Source: Methylovirgula sp. 4M-Z18 (lineage in GTDB: Bacteria > Pseudomonadota > Alphaproteobacteria > Rhizobiales > Beijerinckiaceae). Taken from it: DNA of 64,000 nt. The stretch spans positions 3,448,874 through 3,512,873 of the forward strand of contig NZ_CP149574.1 in NCBI RefSeq assembly GCF_037890675.1, read 5' to 3'. The translations under genes and the position numbers were made by a program. Each line of letters opens with the position of its first letter. Positions within the stretch are counted from its first letter, which is position 1. The notes beneath the pieces are model-generated. The model was not told the DNA's origin. It saw only the letters and a list, made by a program, of their open reading frames with translations, and did no database searches. Positions 26,891 to 35,368 of the stretch are shown here, piece after piece.

Positions 26891-27208
26891 TCGAGCCTCC
26901 ATCAACCGCTGCGCCAGCGCAAGGTCTCTTTCTCAAAGCCGCCCACGCCAGCTTTTCGCCAATCGGAGCAACATAGGCTCTGCGAGCAGCACAGGTCCAG
27001 CTATACGAAGGGCGCGGCAGGGCAACACGTTCAGGTCAACAAAACAGGGAGATTGGGGCATAGAAAGCGGCCCGGCCTCCACAAGAGCCGCCAAGAGGCC
27101 GATATAGCCCTGGCGCTATGGCATACCGAGACGCCGCCGGTATCGCGTGGCAGATTGGAAACCTTCCTTTAACCTGAACGCATTGCCCTTTTCCCCGCAG
27201 ATAAACAT
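26891..27208. other. intergenic stretch without a recognised gene
   Basis: About 320 bp between the small helical gene and the promoter at 27209. I see no supported coding frame, RNA gene or repeat in it. Confidence 0.5.
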
Positions 27209-27237
27209 TTGACATGCGTGGCCAAAGAACATATAGT
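27209..27237 (+). promoter_or_regulatory. strong housekeeping-type promoter
   Basis: TTGACA, 17 bp, TATAGT: one mismatch from the sigma-70 consensus. It points at the ATG at 27259. This is an unusually good match for a GC-rich alphaproteobacterium. Confidence 0.7.
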
Positions 27238-27258
27238 GAACGTCGGTGGAGGGCGGTC

Positions 27259-28128
27259 ATGGCAGGAACTTGGACGGCGGAGCGGCGGGCGGCGCAGGCG
27301 GCGCGCGCTCGGGCCAGCAGACCTTGGACAAAGAGCACCGGGCCCAAAACTGCGGCCGGCAAGGCGCGGGTCGCGTGCAATGCTCTCAAGACCGGCGTGT
27401 TCACCGCGGCGATCCGGACCGAAATGCGGGCAATTCGCGCGTTCCTCCGGCTCAACCGCGAACTGGTCGCTACGTACAAGGCGATGTGCGCGGCGGAACA
27501 AGCGCGGGCCCTCGCGGAACAGCAAAACAGGCAAAGTGGGGCATCGGTCGGCGTCGATGCGGCCGATCCATGCCCACAGACCGCAGCGGCCCGATCGGAC
27601 ATATCCGAAAATCCGGAAAACAAAGTGAAGGCCGCGGCTTCCGCCGATCCCGGCGCCGTGCCGCCGGCAGGACGGCAAGAGGACGAAAACGAAAAACCTG
27701 AAAAACAAACTGAAGCCGGCCGCCCCGGGCTGCCCCTATCCGCGCCGCGCGGCTTGAGGCGGGAAGGGAGGAGATTATCGGCACCCCCTGCGATACGAGC
27801 GTCAACGGGCAGAACTACTGGCCCAGCCAGGCGGCAAGGGCCGGGAACGGCCGGACGGCGCGCCTCAGAAGGGTGCCGAATAATCCATACCCCTGCCCTC
27901 TTTCAGCCACGGTTGCCAATTCCTATATATCAGCCACGGACGGCTGGCTTTTGTGGCCGTCCAGAACTCGCCGGACGCGGGAGTTCAGAAGGAGGATTAT
28001 ATGGCTTATGCGTTGCCTATGATTTCGGCCGAGAGCGGTCTTTCGCGCTATCTCGACGAAATCAGACGCTTCCCCATGTTGCAGCCGCAGGAAGAATATA
28101 TGCTCGCCAAGCGTTGGCGCGAGCATGA
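27259..28128 (+). CDS. Ala/Arg-rich protein with a KSTGPKTAAGKAR motif; 3' end overlaps rpoH
   Basis: The N-terminal part carries KSTGPKTAAGKARVACNALK, a signature of a scattered, uncharacterised group of proteobacterial proteins (often STGP-x-T-x-EGKA-x-S-x-NA-x-KHG). After about residue 100 the sequence becomes low-complexity and contains a degenerate duplication (SENPENKVKAAASADP versus NEKPEKQTEAGRPGLP). The frame stops only at 28128, 128 bp inside rpoH in another frame, so the C-terminal third is probably not native, or a frameshift has removed the original stop. A strong promoter and GGAGGG ribosome site precede it. Confidence 0.5.
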   Translation: MAGTWTAERRAAQAARARASRPWTKSTGPKTAAGKARVACNALKTGVFTAAIRTEMRAIRAFLRLNRELVATYKAMCAAEQARALAEQQNRQSGASVGVDAADPCPQTAAARSDISENPENKVKAAASADPGAVPPAGRQEDENEKPEKQTEAGRPGLPLSAPRGLRREGRRLSAPPAIRASTGRTTGPARRQGPGTAGRRASEGCRIIHTPALFQPRLPIPIYQPRTAGFCGRPELAGRGSSEGGLYGLCVAYDFGRERSFALSRRNQTLPHVAAAGRIYARQALARA

Positions 28129-28912
28129 CGACCGCGACGCGGCGCAAAAACTCGTCACGTCCCATTTGCGCCTGGTGGCCAAGATCGCCATGGGCTACCG
28201 CGGTTATGGCTTGCCGATCGGCGAAGTCATTTCCGAAGGCAATGTCGGCCTGATGCAGGCGGTCAAACGCTTCGAGCCCGAGAAAGGGTTCCGCCTCGCC
28301 ACTTATGCCATGTGGTGGATCAAGGCGTCGATCCAGGAATATATTTTGCGATCATGGTCGCTCGTGAAAATGGGCACGACCGCCAACCAGAAGAAGCTGT
28401 TCTTCAACCTGCGCAAGGCCAAGAGCCAGATTTCGGCGCTGGAGGACGGTGATCTGAAGCCCGAACATGTGGCGCAGATCGCGACCCGGCTCGGGGTGAG
28501 CGAACAGGAAGTGCAGGAAATGAACCGCCGCCTCGGCGGCGACGCCTCGCTCAACGCGCCATTGCGTGAAGAGGGCGAAGGCGAGTGGCAGGATTGGCTC
28601 GTCGATGAGCAGGCATCGCAGGAGCATAGTCTCGTCGCGCAGGAGGAGACCGACAACCGTCTCGGCGCGCTGCGCCGGGCCTTGAGCGTCCTCAATCCGC
28701 GCGAGCGCCGCATCTTCGAGGCGCGGCGCCTGGAGGACGAACCGGTGACGCTGGAAGCCTTGTCGGAAGAGTTCAACATCTCGCGCGAACGCGTGCGCCA
28801 GATCGAGGTGCGCGCCTTCGAAAAGGTCCAGGCAGCGGTCAAATCGGGCATCGCCGAAATCGAGGCGCTGCCGCCCACGGACAAAGCGCCGGAACTGACC
28901 TTTGCAAGGTAG
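28001..28912 (+). CDS. rpoH: RNA polymerase sigma-32 factor RpoH
   Basis: Heat-shock sigma factor, 303 aa. Region 2 has EEYMLAKRWREHDDRDAA and HLRLVAKIAMGYRGYGLP, with WWIKASIQEYILRSW in 2.3/2.4. The RpoH box follows as QKKLFFNLRK, the feature that separates RpoH from other group 3 factors. Region 4 ends EFNISRERVRQIEVRAFEK. The start at 28001 has AAGGAGGATT immediately upstream. A CCTATAT element at 27922-27928 matches the -10 of alphaproteobacterial heat-shock promoters, but the -35 is poor. Confidence 0.95.
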   Translation: MAYALPMISAESGLSRYLDEIRRFPMLQPQEEYMLAKRWREHDDRDAAQKLVTSHLRLVAKIAMGYRGYGLPIGEVISEGNVGLMQAVKRFEPEKGFRLATYAMWWIKASIQEYILRSWSLVKMGTTANQKKLFFNLRKAKSQISALEDGDLKPEHVAQIATRLGVSEQEVQEMNRRLGGDASLNAPLREEGEGEWQDWLVDEQASQEHSLVAQEETDNRLGALRRALSVLNPRERRIFEARRLEDEPVTLEALSEEFNISRERVRQIEVRAFEKVQAAVKSGIAEIEALPPTDKAPELTFAR

Positions 28913-28921
28913 TCGGAGCGT

Positions 28922-29237
28922 CCCTTCTCCCGCTTGCGCGAGAAGGTGCCGACCATATCAAATCGGGCAAGCCCGATTTGATCATCAAGAATGATGAATT
29001 TGGATATATCCAAGTTCATGGGGAGGCGGATGAGGGACAAGCGACTGGATGAGCTCCCAAAAATCCCTCTCGTGATGATGGTTTTCTGATAAGAAGACCG
29101 TTCGATCCAGTCGATTCTCCCTCATCCGACCTCGCTTCGCGAGGCCACCTTCTCCCGCACTGAACTCGGGCTTGCCCGAGTTCAGCATCCAAAAATGCAT
29201 AAACCGGGTAGACCCGGTTTATGATGTGGGAGAAGGG
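28922..29237. repeat. large RIME-like mosaic of nested palindromes
   Basis: Fills almost the whole gap between rpoH and the PfkB kinase. Parts in order: CTTCTC-GAGAAG hairpin (28924-28945); ATCAAATCGGGC-AA-GCCCGATTTGAT (28957-28982); GGATGAGGGA with CGACTGGAT, pairing with ATCCAGTCG and TCCCTCATCC around a central loop; CCTCGC-GCGAGG; CTGAACTCGGGC-TT-GCCCGAGTTCAG (29160-29185); ATAAACCGGG-TAGA-CCCGGTTTAT (29199-29222); closing GGGAGAAGG. No gene is present. Confidence 0.85.
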
Positions 29238-29255
29238 CGCGTGCCAAGGCCCCCC

Positions 29256-30215
29256 ATGCCCTCACCTTTGCATTTCATCCTGGTCGGCGGCGCGTCTTTC
29301 GATGTGAAGGCGCGCGCCCATGCGCCGCCGATCCGGCACACGTCGAACCCGGGCGAAACCCACGTCACCTTCGGCGGCGTCGCGCGCAATATCGCGGAAA
29401 ACCTTGCCCGTCTCGGCCAGCGCGTCTCGCTGATTTCCGCGCTCGGCCGCGACCCGCAAGGCGACGCGATCCTCGCCCATGCGCAAGAACTCGGCATCGA
29501 TTGCAGCCAGATGCTGCACTCCGATCAGCCGACCGCCTCCTACACGGCCGTCCTCGCGCCGGACGGCGAGCTCGACATCGCCGTCTCCTCATTCGACATT
29601 CTGCAAGCTCTGACGCCGGATGAGGCCGAGGCGCGCGCCCGCGCGCTGCCGCGCGCCGACTGGATCGTGGCGGACACCAATCTCGCCCCCCTCACCCTGG
29701 TGGCGCTCGCCCGCCTCGCTCAAGAACAAGGGGCGCGTTTTGCCCTGGATCCCGTCTCCGTCGCCAAGGCGCCGCGCGCCCTCGCCGTGCTCGACGCGAG
29801 GCTGCCGATCGCCTTGCTCACCCCCAATCTGCAGGAGCTTGCCGAGCTCGGCGGCACGATCATGGATCGCGACAGCGATTTCGAGGCAGCGAAGAACCGC
29901 CTGCACGCGCGCGGTGTCACCCACCTGATCATGGGGGCCGGCCATTCGGGCGTTTTCATTTCCGAATACGCGGGCGACGCCCGCCGCCGGCACGTCCCGA
30001 GCCTCGCGGTGCGCGCGCTCGACGTGACCGGCGCGGGCGACGCCGCCTTTGCCGGCGCCCTCTACGCCCTCGCGCAAGGCGCCGATCTGGAGCGCGCGGC
30101 CAAACTCGGTCAGGCCGCCGCCGCGCTGACCGTCATGAGCCGCACCTCGGTCAGCGACAAGATCACTCCCGATGCGTTAGAAGACATGCTCAATCGAGGA
30201 CCCGAATCGCCATGA
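29256..30215 (+). CDS. psuK: PfkB-family pseudouridine kinase
   Basis: 319-residue ribokinase-family sugar kinase: ILVGGASFDVKA at the start, GGVARNIAENLARLG (about 40-54), and the C-terminal catalytic motif DVTGAGDAAFAGAL with the base Asp. Its stop overlaps the start of psuG (ATGA at 30212-30215), which identifies the substrate as pseudouridine rather than adenosine or ribose. The frame extends upstream through repeat DNA; 29256 is the first start beyond it. Confidence 0.88.
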   Translation: MPSPLHFILVGGASFDVKARAHAPPIRHTSNPGETHVTFGGVARNIAENLARLGQRVSLISALGRDPQGDAILAHAQELGIDCSQMLHSDQPTASYTAVLAPDGELDIAVSSFDILQALTPDEAEARARALPRADWIVADTNLAPLTLVALARLAQEQGARFALDPVSVAKAPRALAVLDARLPIALLTPNLQELAELGGTIMDRDSDFEAAKNRLHARGVTHLIMGAGHSGVFISEYAGDARRRHVPSLAVRALDVTGAGDAAFAGALYALAQGADLERAAKLGQAAAALTVMSRTSVSDKITPDALEDMLNRGPESP

Positions 30216-31135
30216 CCGCACCCGCAGCCCAAGATCTCGTCATCAGCCCCGAAGTCGCCGCCGCCTTGAAGGACGGCGCGCCGGTGGTCGCGCTCGAATC
30301 GACGATCATCTCGCATGGCATGGCCTATCCGGCGAATTTGGAAATGGCGAGCGGGGTGGAGGCGATCATCCGCGACGCCGGCGCAACCCCGGCGACCATC
30401 GCGGTGCTGAACGGCAAGCTGAAAGTCGGCCTCGAGCCCGGTGAGCTTGAGCTCTTCGCGCGCGAAAAGGACGTGCTGAAGGCCTCCACCCACGATCTGC
30501 CCTACGCGCTCATCACCAAGCGCCCGGCGGCCACCACCGTCGCCGCGACCATGCGCATCGCCGCCATGGCCGGCATCAGGATCTTCGCGACTGGAGGGGT
30601 CGGCGGCGTGCATCGCGGCTGGAACACGAGCCTCGACATTTCCGCCGACATCACCGAACTCGGCCGCACCAATGTGGCGGTCATCTCGGCGGGCGCCAAA
30701 GCCATCCTCGACCTCCCCGCGACCATGGAAGCCTTGGAGACCGCTGGCGTTCCGGTCATCGCCTATGGCACCGACACGTTTCCCGCCTTCTATTCGCGCG
30801 AGTCGGATCTCAAGGCGCCGCTCCGGCTCGACAGCGCCGCCGACATCGCGGCCTTTCTCGACGCCAAATGGCGGCTCGACTTACGCGGCGGCGCGCTGAT
30901 CGCCAATCCGATTCCGGCCGAACACGAAATCCCGGCCGCAATCATCGGCGGCGCGATCGAAACGGCGCTGCGCGATGCGAAAGCGCAGAACATTGCCGCC
31001 AAGGCGGTCACGCCCTATCTGCTGGGCCGCATCGTCGAAATCACCGCCGGCAAGAGCCTCGCCGCCAATATCGCGCTCGTGAAGAACAACGCGCTGCTCG
31101 GTGCCGAGATCGCCATCGCCCTCGCCTCTCGTTAA
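30212..31135 (+). CDS. psuG: pseudouridine-5'-phosphate glycosidase
   Basis: Cleaves pseudouridine 5'-phosphate to uracil and ribose 5-phosphate, completing pseudouridine salvage begun by the kinase. 307 aa, with the family blocks VALESTIISHGMAYP, KRPAATTVAATM, FATGGVGGVHRG and VISAGAKAILDLPATME; the catalytic Lys lies in the SAGAK segment or nearby. Translation is coupled to psuK through ATGA. Confidence 0.93.
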   Translation: MTAPAAQDLVISPEVAAALKDGAPVVALESTIISHGMAYPANLEMASGVEAIIRDAGATPATIAVLNGKLKVGLEPGELELFAREKDVLKASTHDLPYALITKRPAATTVAATMRIAAMAGIRIFATGGVGGVHRGWNTSLDISADITELGRTNVAVISAGAKAILDLPATMEALETAGVPVIAYGTDTFPAFYSRESDLKAPLRLDSAADIAAFLDAKWRLDLRGGALIANPIPAEHEIPAAIIGGAIETALRDAKAQNIAAKAVTPYLLGRIVEITAGKSLAANIALVKNNALLGAEIAIALASR

Positions 31136-31146
31136 CGGAGTCCTCG

Positions 31147-33201
31147 ATGTCCGCTTCGACCAATCCTCTCCTGCGCGACTGGGATACGCCCTTCGGTCTG
31201 CCGCCTTTTGCCGAGATCGAGCCGTCGCATTTCAAGCCCGCCTTCGACGAGGCCTTGGCGACGCATAAGCGCGAGATCGCAGCCATCGCCGATAATCCCG
31301 CGCTGCCGAGCTTCGCCAATACGATCGATGCGCTGGAACTTGCCGGCCATGCGCTCGACCAGGTCAACAGCGTGTTCTGGAATCTCACCGGCACCCATAC
31401 GAACCCGGCGATTCAAGCCGTCGAATTGGAGATCTCGCCGATCCTGGCGCGGCACGGCAGCGACATCTACATGGACGCCAAGCTCTTTGCCCGCGTCGAT
31501 GCCGTATATGAGCAGATGGAAACGCTCGGGCTGAGCGGCGAGCAGAAACGCGTGCTCGGCCTGACGCACAAGGCCTTCATCCGCTCCGGCGCCCAATTGG
31601 ACGAGGCCAAAAAGGCGCGGATGGCCGAGATCTTGCAGCGCCTCGCCGAGCTGCGCACGCAATTCGGCCAGAACCTTTTGAAGGACGAGGCCAGTTGGAC
31701 CCTCGAGCTCAGCGACGACGATCTGGCCGGCCTGCCGGACTCGCTGATCGAGGACGCGCGCCGCACGGCGGAAGATCACGGCCTCGCGGACAAGCGAGTC
31801 GTCACCCTGCAGCGCTCGTCCATCGAGCCGTTCTTGCAATTTTCCGCACGGCGCGATTTGCGCGAGATCGCTCTGCAGGCCTTCGTGAGCCGCGGCGCGC
31901 ATGAGGGCGCAACCGACAATCGGCCGATCGTCGCCGAAATGGTGCGCCTGCGCGCCGAACAGGCGCAGCTCTTGGGCTTCGACACATTCGCCGATTTCAA
32001 GCTTGAAGACAGCATGGCCAAGACGCCGCAAGCGGTGCGCGGCCTGCTCGACGCAGTCTGGTCGCCGGCCAAGGTGCGGGCGGCGGATGAAACGCAGGCA
32101 TTGGCGAAAATCGCTGCGCGCGAAGGACAATCGGCACCGATCGCGCCGCATGACTGGCGCTATTATGCCAACAAATTGCGCAAGGAACTGCACGATCTCG
32201 ACGAAGCGACGCTCAAGCCCTATCTGCAGCTCGACAATATCGTCGAGGCCGCCTTTGAGACGGCGCGACGCTTGTTCGGTCTCGATTTTGTCGAGCGCAA
32301 GGATGTGACGCTCTATCATCCCGACGCGCGCGCCTGGGAAGTGATGGACAAGAGCGGCAAGCATATCGGCCTGTTCATCGGCGATTATTTCGCGCGTCCC
32401 TCCAAGCATAGCGGCGCCTGGATGAATGCGATCCGCCTGCAAAAGAAGCTTGGCGGCGACACGCGCCCGATCATTCTCAACGTGATGACGTTCAACAAGG
32501 GCGCGGAAGGCAAGCCGGCGTTGCTCAGCTTTGATGACGCGAAAACCGTATTCCACGAATTCGGCCACGGCCTGCACGGCCTCCTGTCGGACGTGACCTA
32601 TCCTTTGTTGTCCGGCACGAACGTGCCGCGCGATTTCGTCGAATTCCCGAGCCAGCTCTACGAACATTGGCTGATGCAGCCGGAGATCCTGCGCCGCTAT
32701 GCGGTGCATGTCGACACCGGCGCGCCTTTGCCCGACGAACTGGTTGAGCGGCTGCGCGCCGCGCGCAATTTCAACCAGGGCTTCGCGACGGTCGAATATA
32801 GTTCGTCCGCCATCGTCGATATGGAATTCCATTCGCTGCGCAGCGCCGCCAATCTCGATCCCGTCGCCTTCGAGGCCGAGACGTTGCAGCAGATCGGCAT
32901 GCCGCGCGAAATCCTCATGCGCCACAGCATGCCGCATTTCACCCATGTGTTTGCGGGCGACGGCTATTGCGCCGGCTATTATTCCTATCTGTGGTCGGAA
33001 GTCTTGGACGCCGATGGCTTTGCCGCCTTCGAGGAAGCGGGCGACATTTTCGATCCGGAACTCGCAGGCAAGCTCAAGACTTTCGTCTATTCGGCCGGCG
33101 CAAGCCGTGATCCGGAGGAAGCCTATAAATTGTTCCGCGGCCGCGCGCCGACCATCGACGCGCTGTTGCACAAACGCGGCCTCGTCGCTGCGGCGGCATG
33201 A
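31147..33201 (+). CDS. dcp: M3-family peptidyl-dipeptidase, Dcp-like
   Basis: 684-residue zinc metallopeptidase of the thimet/oligopeptidase family. HEFGH carries the ligands His470 and His474 and the catalytic Glu471 (motif FHEFGHGLHG). The N-terminal block NPLLRDWDTPFGLPPFAEI and SFANTIDALELAG fits Dcp better than oligopeptidase A, though both are close. It degrades short peptides in the cytoplasm. It starts 11 bp after psuG and is probably co-transcribed. The antisense strand is open for over 1000 codons but shows no coding features. Confidence 0.9.
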   Translation: MSASTNPLLRDWDTPFGLPPFAEIEPSHFKPAFDEALATHKREIAAIADNPALPSFANTIDALELAGHALDQVNSVFWNLTGTHTNPAIQAVELEISPILARHGSDIYMDAKLFARVDAVYEQMETLGLSGEQKRVLGLTHKAFIRSGAQLDEAKKARMAEILQRLAELRTQFGQNLLKDEASWTLELSDDDLAGLPDSLIEDARRTAEDHGLADKRVVTLQRSSIEPFLQFSARRDLREIALQAFVSRGAHEGATDNRPIVAEMVRLRAEQAQLLGFDTFADFKLEDSMAKTPQAVRGLLDAVWSPAKVRAADETQALAKIAAREGQSAPIAPHDWRYYANKLRKELHDLDEATLKPYLQLDNIVEAAFETARRLFGLDFVERKDVTLYHPDARAWEVMDKSGKHIGLFIGDYFARPSKHSGAWMNAIRLQKKLGGDTRPIILNVMTFNKGAEGKPALLSFDDAKTVFHEFGHGLHGLLSDVTYPLLSGTNVPRDFVEFPSQLYEHWLMQPEILRRYAVHVDTGAPLPDELVERLRAARNFNQGFATVEYSSSAIVDMEFHSLRSAANLDPVAFEAETLQQIGMPREILMRHSMPHFTHVFAGDGYCAGYYSYLWSEVLDADGFAAFEEAGDIFDPELAGKLKTFVYSAGASRDPEEAYKLFRGRAPTIDALLHKRGLVAAAA

Positions 33202-33204
33202 TTC

Positions 33205-34296
33205 ATGGCCTGGTCGCCGCAACAGGAAGACGCGCTCAATCAAGTCGCCCGCTGGCTGAAGGCGGGCGACAAACAGGTCTTCCGCCTGTTCGGCTATGCC
33301 GGCACGGGCAAGACCACGCTCGCCAAATACATTGCCGAAAATGCCGACGGCAAGGTGCTGTTCGGCGCTTACACCGGCAAGGCCGCGCTGGTGCTGCGCT
33401 CGAAGGGCTGCCACGACGCCTCGACCATCCACAGCATGATCTACCGGGCGAAGGATACCGATACCGAGACGCCGACCTTCGAGCTGAACGATGAATCGCC
33501 TGCGGCAGAGGCCAATCTGATCATCATCGACGAATGTTCGATGGTCGACGAGGAACTCGGGCGCGACCTTCTCTCGTTTCGGAAACCCGTGCTCGTGCTC
33601 GGCGATCCGGCGCAATTGCCGCCCGTGAAAGGCGGTGGCTATTTCACCGACCACGAGCCGGATGTGATGCTGACCGAAGTGCATCGCCAGGCGGCGGACA
33701 ATCCGATCATCCGGCTGTCGATGACGGTGCGCGAAGGTGGGCATCTCGATCTTGGCACCTATGGCGACACGCGCGTCATCCGCCGCAACGAGATCAATGC
33801 CGAGATCGTCACCGGGTCCGATCAGGTTCTGGTCGGCATGAACAAGACGCGCAAGCTCTACAACGGCCGCATCCGCGAATTGCTCGGCCGCAGCGACCCG
33901 ATGCCGGTGGTTGGCGACAAATTGGTGTGCCTGCGCAACGACCGCAAGAAGGGCTTGCTGAACGGCGGCATCTGGTCGGTGACGCGTCTGCGCGAACAGC
34001 GCCGCAACTTCCTGAAAATGACTGTGACGCCGGAGGAAGGAACGGGCAGCAAGGCGGTGCGGGTGAGCGTGCTGCCGAATTTCTTCGACGGCACCGAGGA
34101 GGAGCTGCCCTGGATCATCCGCCGCGAGTCGGACGAATTCGCCTTTGGCTATGCGCTGACCGTCCACAAGGCGCAGGGCTCGCAATGGGACAATGTGGTG
34201 CTGTTCGACGAGAGCTACGCCTTCCGCGAGCACCGCGCGCGCTGGCTCTATACCGGGATCACCCGGGCGGCGCAGAAGATCACGATCGTGAAGTGA
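33205..34296 (+). CDS. RecD/Dda-like superfamily 1 DNA helicase
   Basis: 363-residue P-loop helicase: Walker A GYAGTGKTT at 30-38, Walker B with IIIDECSMVDE near 105-115, GDPAQLPPVKG (motif III), and a C-terminal UvrD_C_2-like block FGYALTVHKAQGSQWDNVVL with YTGITRA. This is the compact AAA_30 type, resembling phage T4 Dda or the RecD2 core rather than full RecD. No exonuclease domain. It lies 3 bp after the dcp stop; the biological role is unknown. Confidence 0.85.
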   Translation: MAWSPQQEDALNQVARWLKAGDKQVFRLFGYAGTGKTTLAKYIAENADGKVLFGAYTGKAALVLRSKGCHDASTIHSMIYRAKDTDTETPTFELNDESPAAEANLIIIDECSMVDEELGRDLLSFRKPVLVLGDPAQLPPVKGGGYFTDHEPDVMLTEVHRQAADNPIIRLSMTVREGGHLDLGTYGDTRVIRRNEINAEIVTGSDQVLVGMNKTRKLYNGRIRELLGRSDPMPVVGDKLVCLRNDRKKGLLNGGIWSVTRLREQRRNFLKMTVTPEEGTGSKAVRVSVLPNFFDGTEEELPWIIRRESDEFAFGYALTVHKAQGSQWDNVVLFDESYAFREHRARWLYTGITRAAQKITIVK

Positions 34297-34323
34297 ACGG
34301 GAACGAAAGGACTGGGAATGAAT

Positions 34324-34448
34324 GGACCGCGAGCGTCCCGCTCGCCCATGGCCCGAAGGGTCTTGCTGAAGGCCCGGATTTAGCGAGCAACATAGGGGCC
34401 TTCAGCACGGCGCTATCGCGCCGTTTGCAAGCGGGGCGCTCGCGGTCC
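34324..34448. repeat. GGACCGC palindromic repeat, copy 3
   Basis: Arms GGACCGCGAGCGTCCCGCTC and GGGGCGCTCGCGGTCC; interior includes AGCAACATAG (shared with copy 1) and CACGGCGCTATCGC (shared with copy 2). Located between the convergent helicase and HPr genes. Confidence 0.8.
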
Positions 34449-34454
34449 CAGCGC

Positions 34455-34805
34455 CTACTCGTCCTCGCCGAACCGGTTCGCGACGAGGGTTGAGATCGCC
34501 TCCAGCGCCTCTTGCGCCTGAGGGCCGGTGGCGGAAACCGTGATGTGGGTGCCAATGGCGGCGCCGAGGGTCAGGATGCCCATGATCGACGTGCCGCCGA
34601 CCGTCTCGCCGCAGCGGGTGACTTTGATGTCGGCGTTATATTTCTCGACGCAATTGACGAATTTGGCCGTCGCCCGCGCATGCAGACCCTTACGGTTGAC
34701 GATCGGCAATTCCCGCACCAGCGCCCCCGGAAATTCCGGCGCAGGAGGACAATCGCATTCGTCGTCCTCGGTCACATGCAGGTTCAGGCCATTGTCCGTT
34801 ATCAT
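34455..34805 (-). CDS. HPr-like phosphocarrier with N-terminal extension
   Basis: 116 residues, about 27 longer than usual HPr because of an acidic N-terminus containing CDC. The HPr core has the phospho-accepting His42 in KGLHARATAKF and the regulatory Ser73 in GTSIMGILTL, the site an HPr kinase would modify. In Hyphomicrobiales it acts in the nitrogen-type PTS and controls, rather than transports. The ATG overlaps the EIIA stop (ATGA), which supports the long start; a GTG at codon 30 would give a standard-size protein. Confidence 0.87.
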   Translation of the reverse strand: MITDNGLNLHVTEDDECDCPPAPEFPGALVRELPIVNRKGLHARATAKFVNCVEKYNADIKVTRCGETVGGTSIMGILTLGAAIGTHITVSATGPQAQEALEAISTLVANRFGEDE

Positions 34806-35203
34806 TCTCCCACCAATACTTTGCTCGGGATGATAATATATTTACGTCCCGCTTCCTGCGCCGAGGTCACCGCCCGCTCCAGGCTGGCGGTCTCGCGCTC
34901 GGAGGCGAGCTTGATCAGCATCGGCAGATTGACGCCGGCCACCACCTCGACACTGCCCCCGTTCATCACCGAAATCGCCAGATTGGACGGCGTGCCGCCG
35001 AACATGTCGGTCAGAACCACGACCCCCTTGCCGCTATCAACGGTTTTGACCGCCTCGATAATGTCCCTGCGACGCAGTTCCATATCGTCCTCCGGACCAA
35101 TGGTCACGGTCTCGATCTGCTTTTGCGGGCCAACCACATGTTCGAGCGCTGCACGGAATTCTGTCGCCAGGCCGCCGTGGGTCACCAGGACCATACCGAT
35201 CAT
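34802..35203 (-). CDS. PTS EIIA component, mannose family
   Basis: 133 residues of the EIIA-Man/ManX fold: MIGMVLVTHGGLATE with active His9, VLTDMFGGTPSNLA, and GVNLPMLIKL. It is phosphorylated by HPr. No EIIB/EIIC follows, as expected for the regulatory EIIA-Man of alphaproteobacteria that feeds signals rather than sugar import. Its stop overlaps the HPr start. Confidence 0.92.
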   Translation of the reverse strand: MIGMVLVTHGGLATEFRAALEHVVGPQKQIETVTIGPEDDMELRRRDIIEAVKTVDSGKGVVVLTDMFGGTPSNLAISVMNGGSVEVVAGVNLPMLIKLASERETASLERAVTSAQEAGRKYIIIPSKVLVGE

Positions 35204-35368
35204 CGGACCCTACCGTTCATACGCATCCCAGCACTCCTAGGGTCGCCCAACCCAAGCCAAAATCCGCTGGGGTGGGCTCATCCGCCCCGCGTGGGGACCG
35301 CATTTTCTGCATTGCCGCGAAATTGGCAAGTGAAATACCAACACATCTAGCACGATCCCCAGTGCCGA

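Noticed and set aside
29172-29255. Upstream extension of the psuK frame
   Set aside because: It translates palindromic repeat DNA; the PfkB fold starts right after 29256.
31132-34233. Open frame of 1033 codons on the minus strand
   Set aside because: It is antisense to dcp and the helicase, has no recognisable domain and mirrors codon bias of the sense genes (GC-rich third positions).
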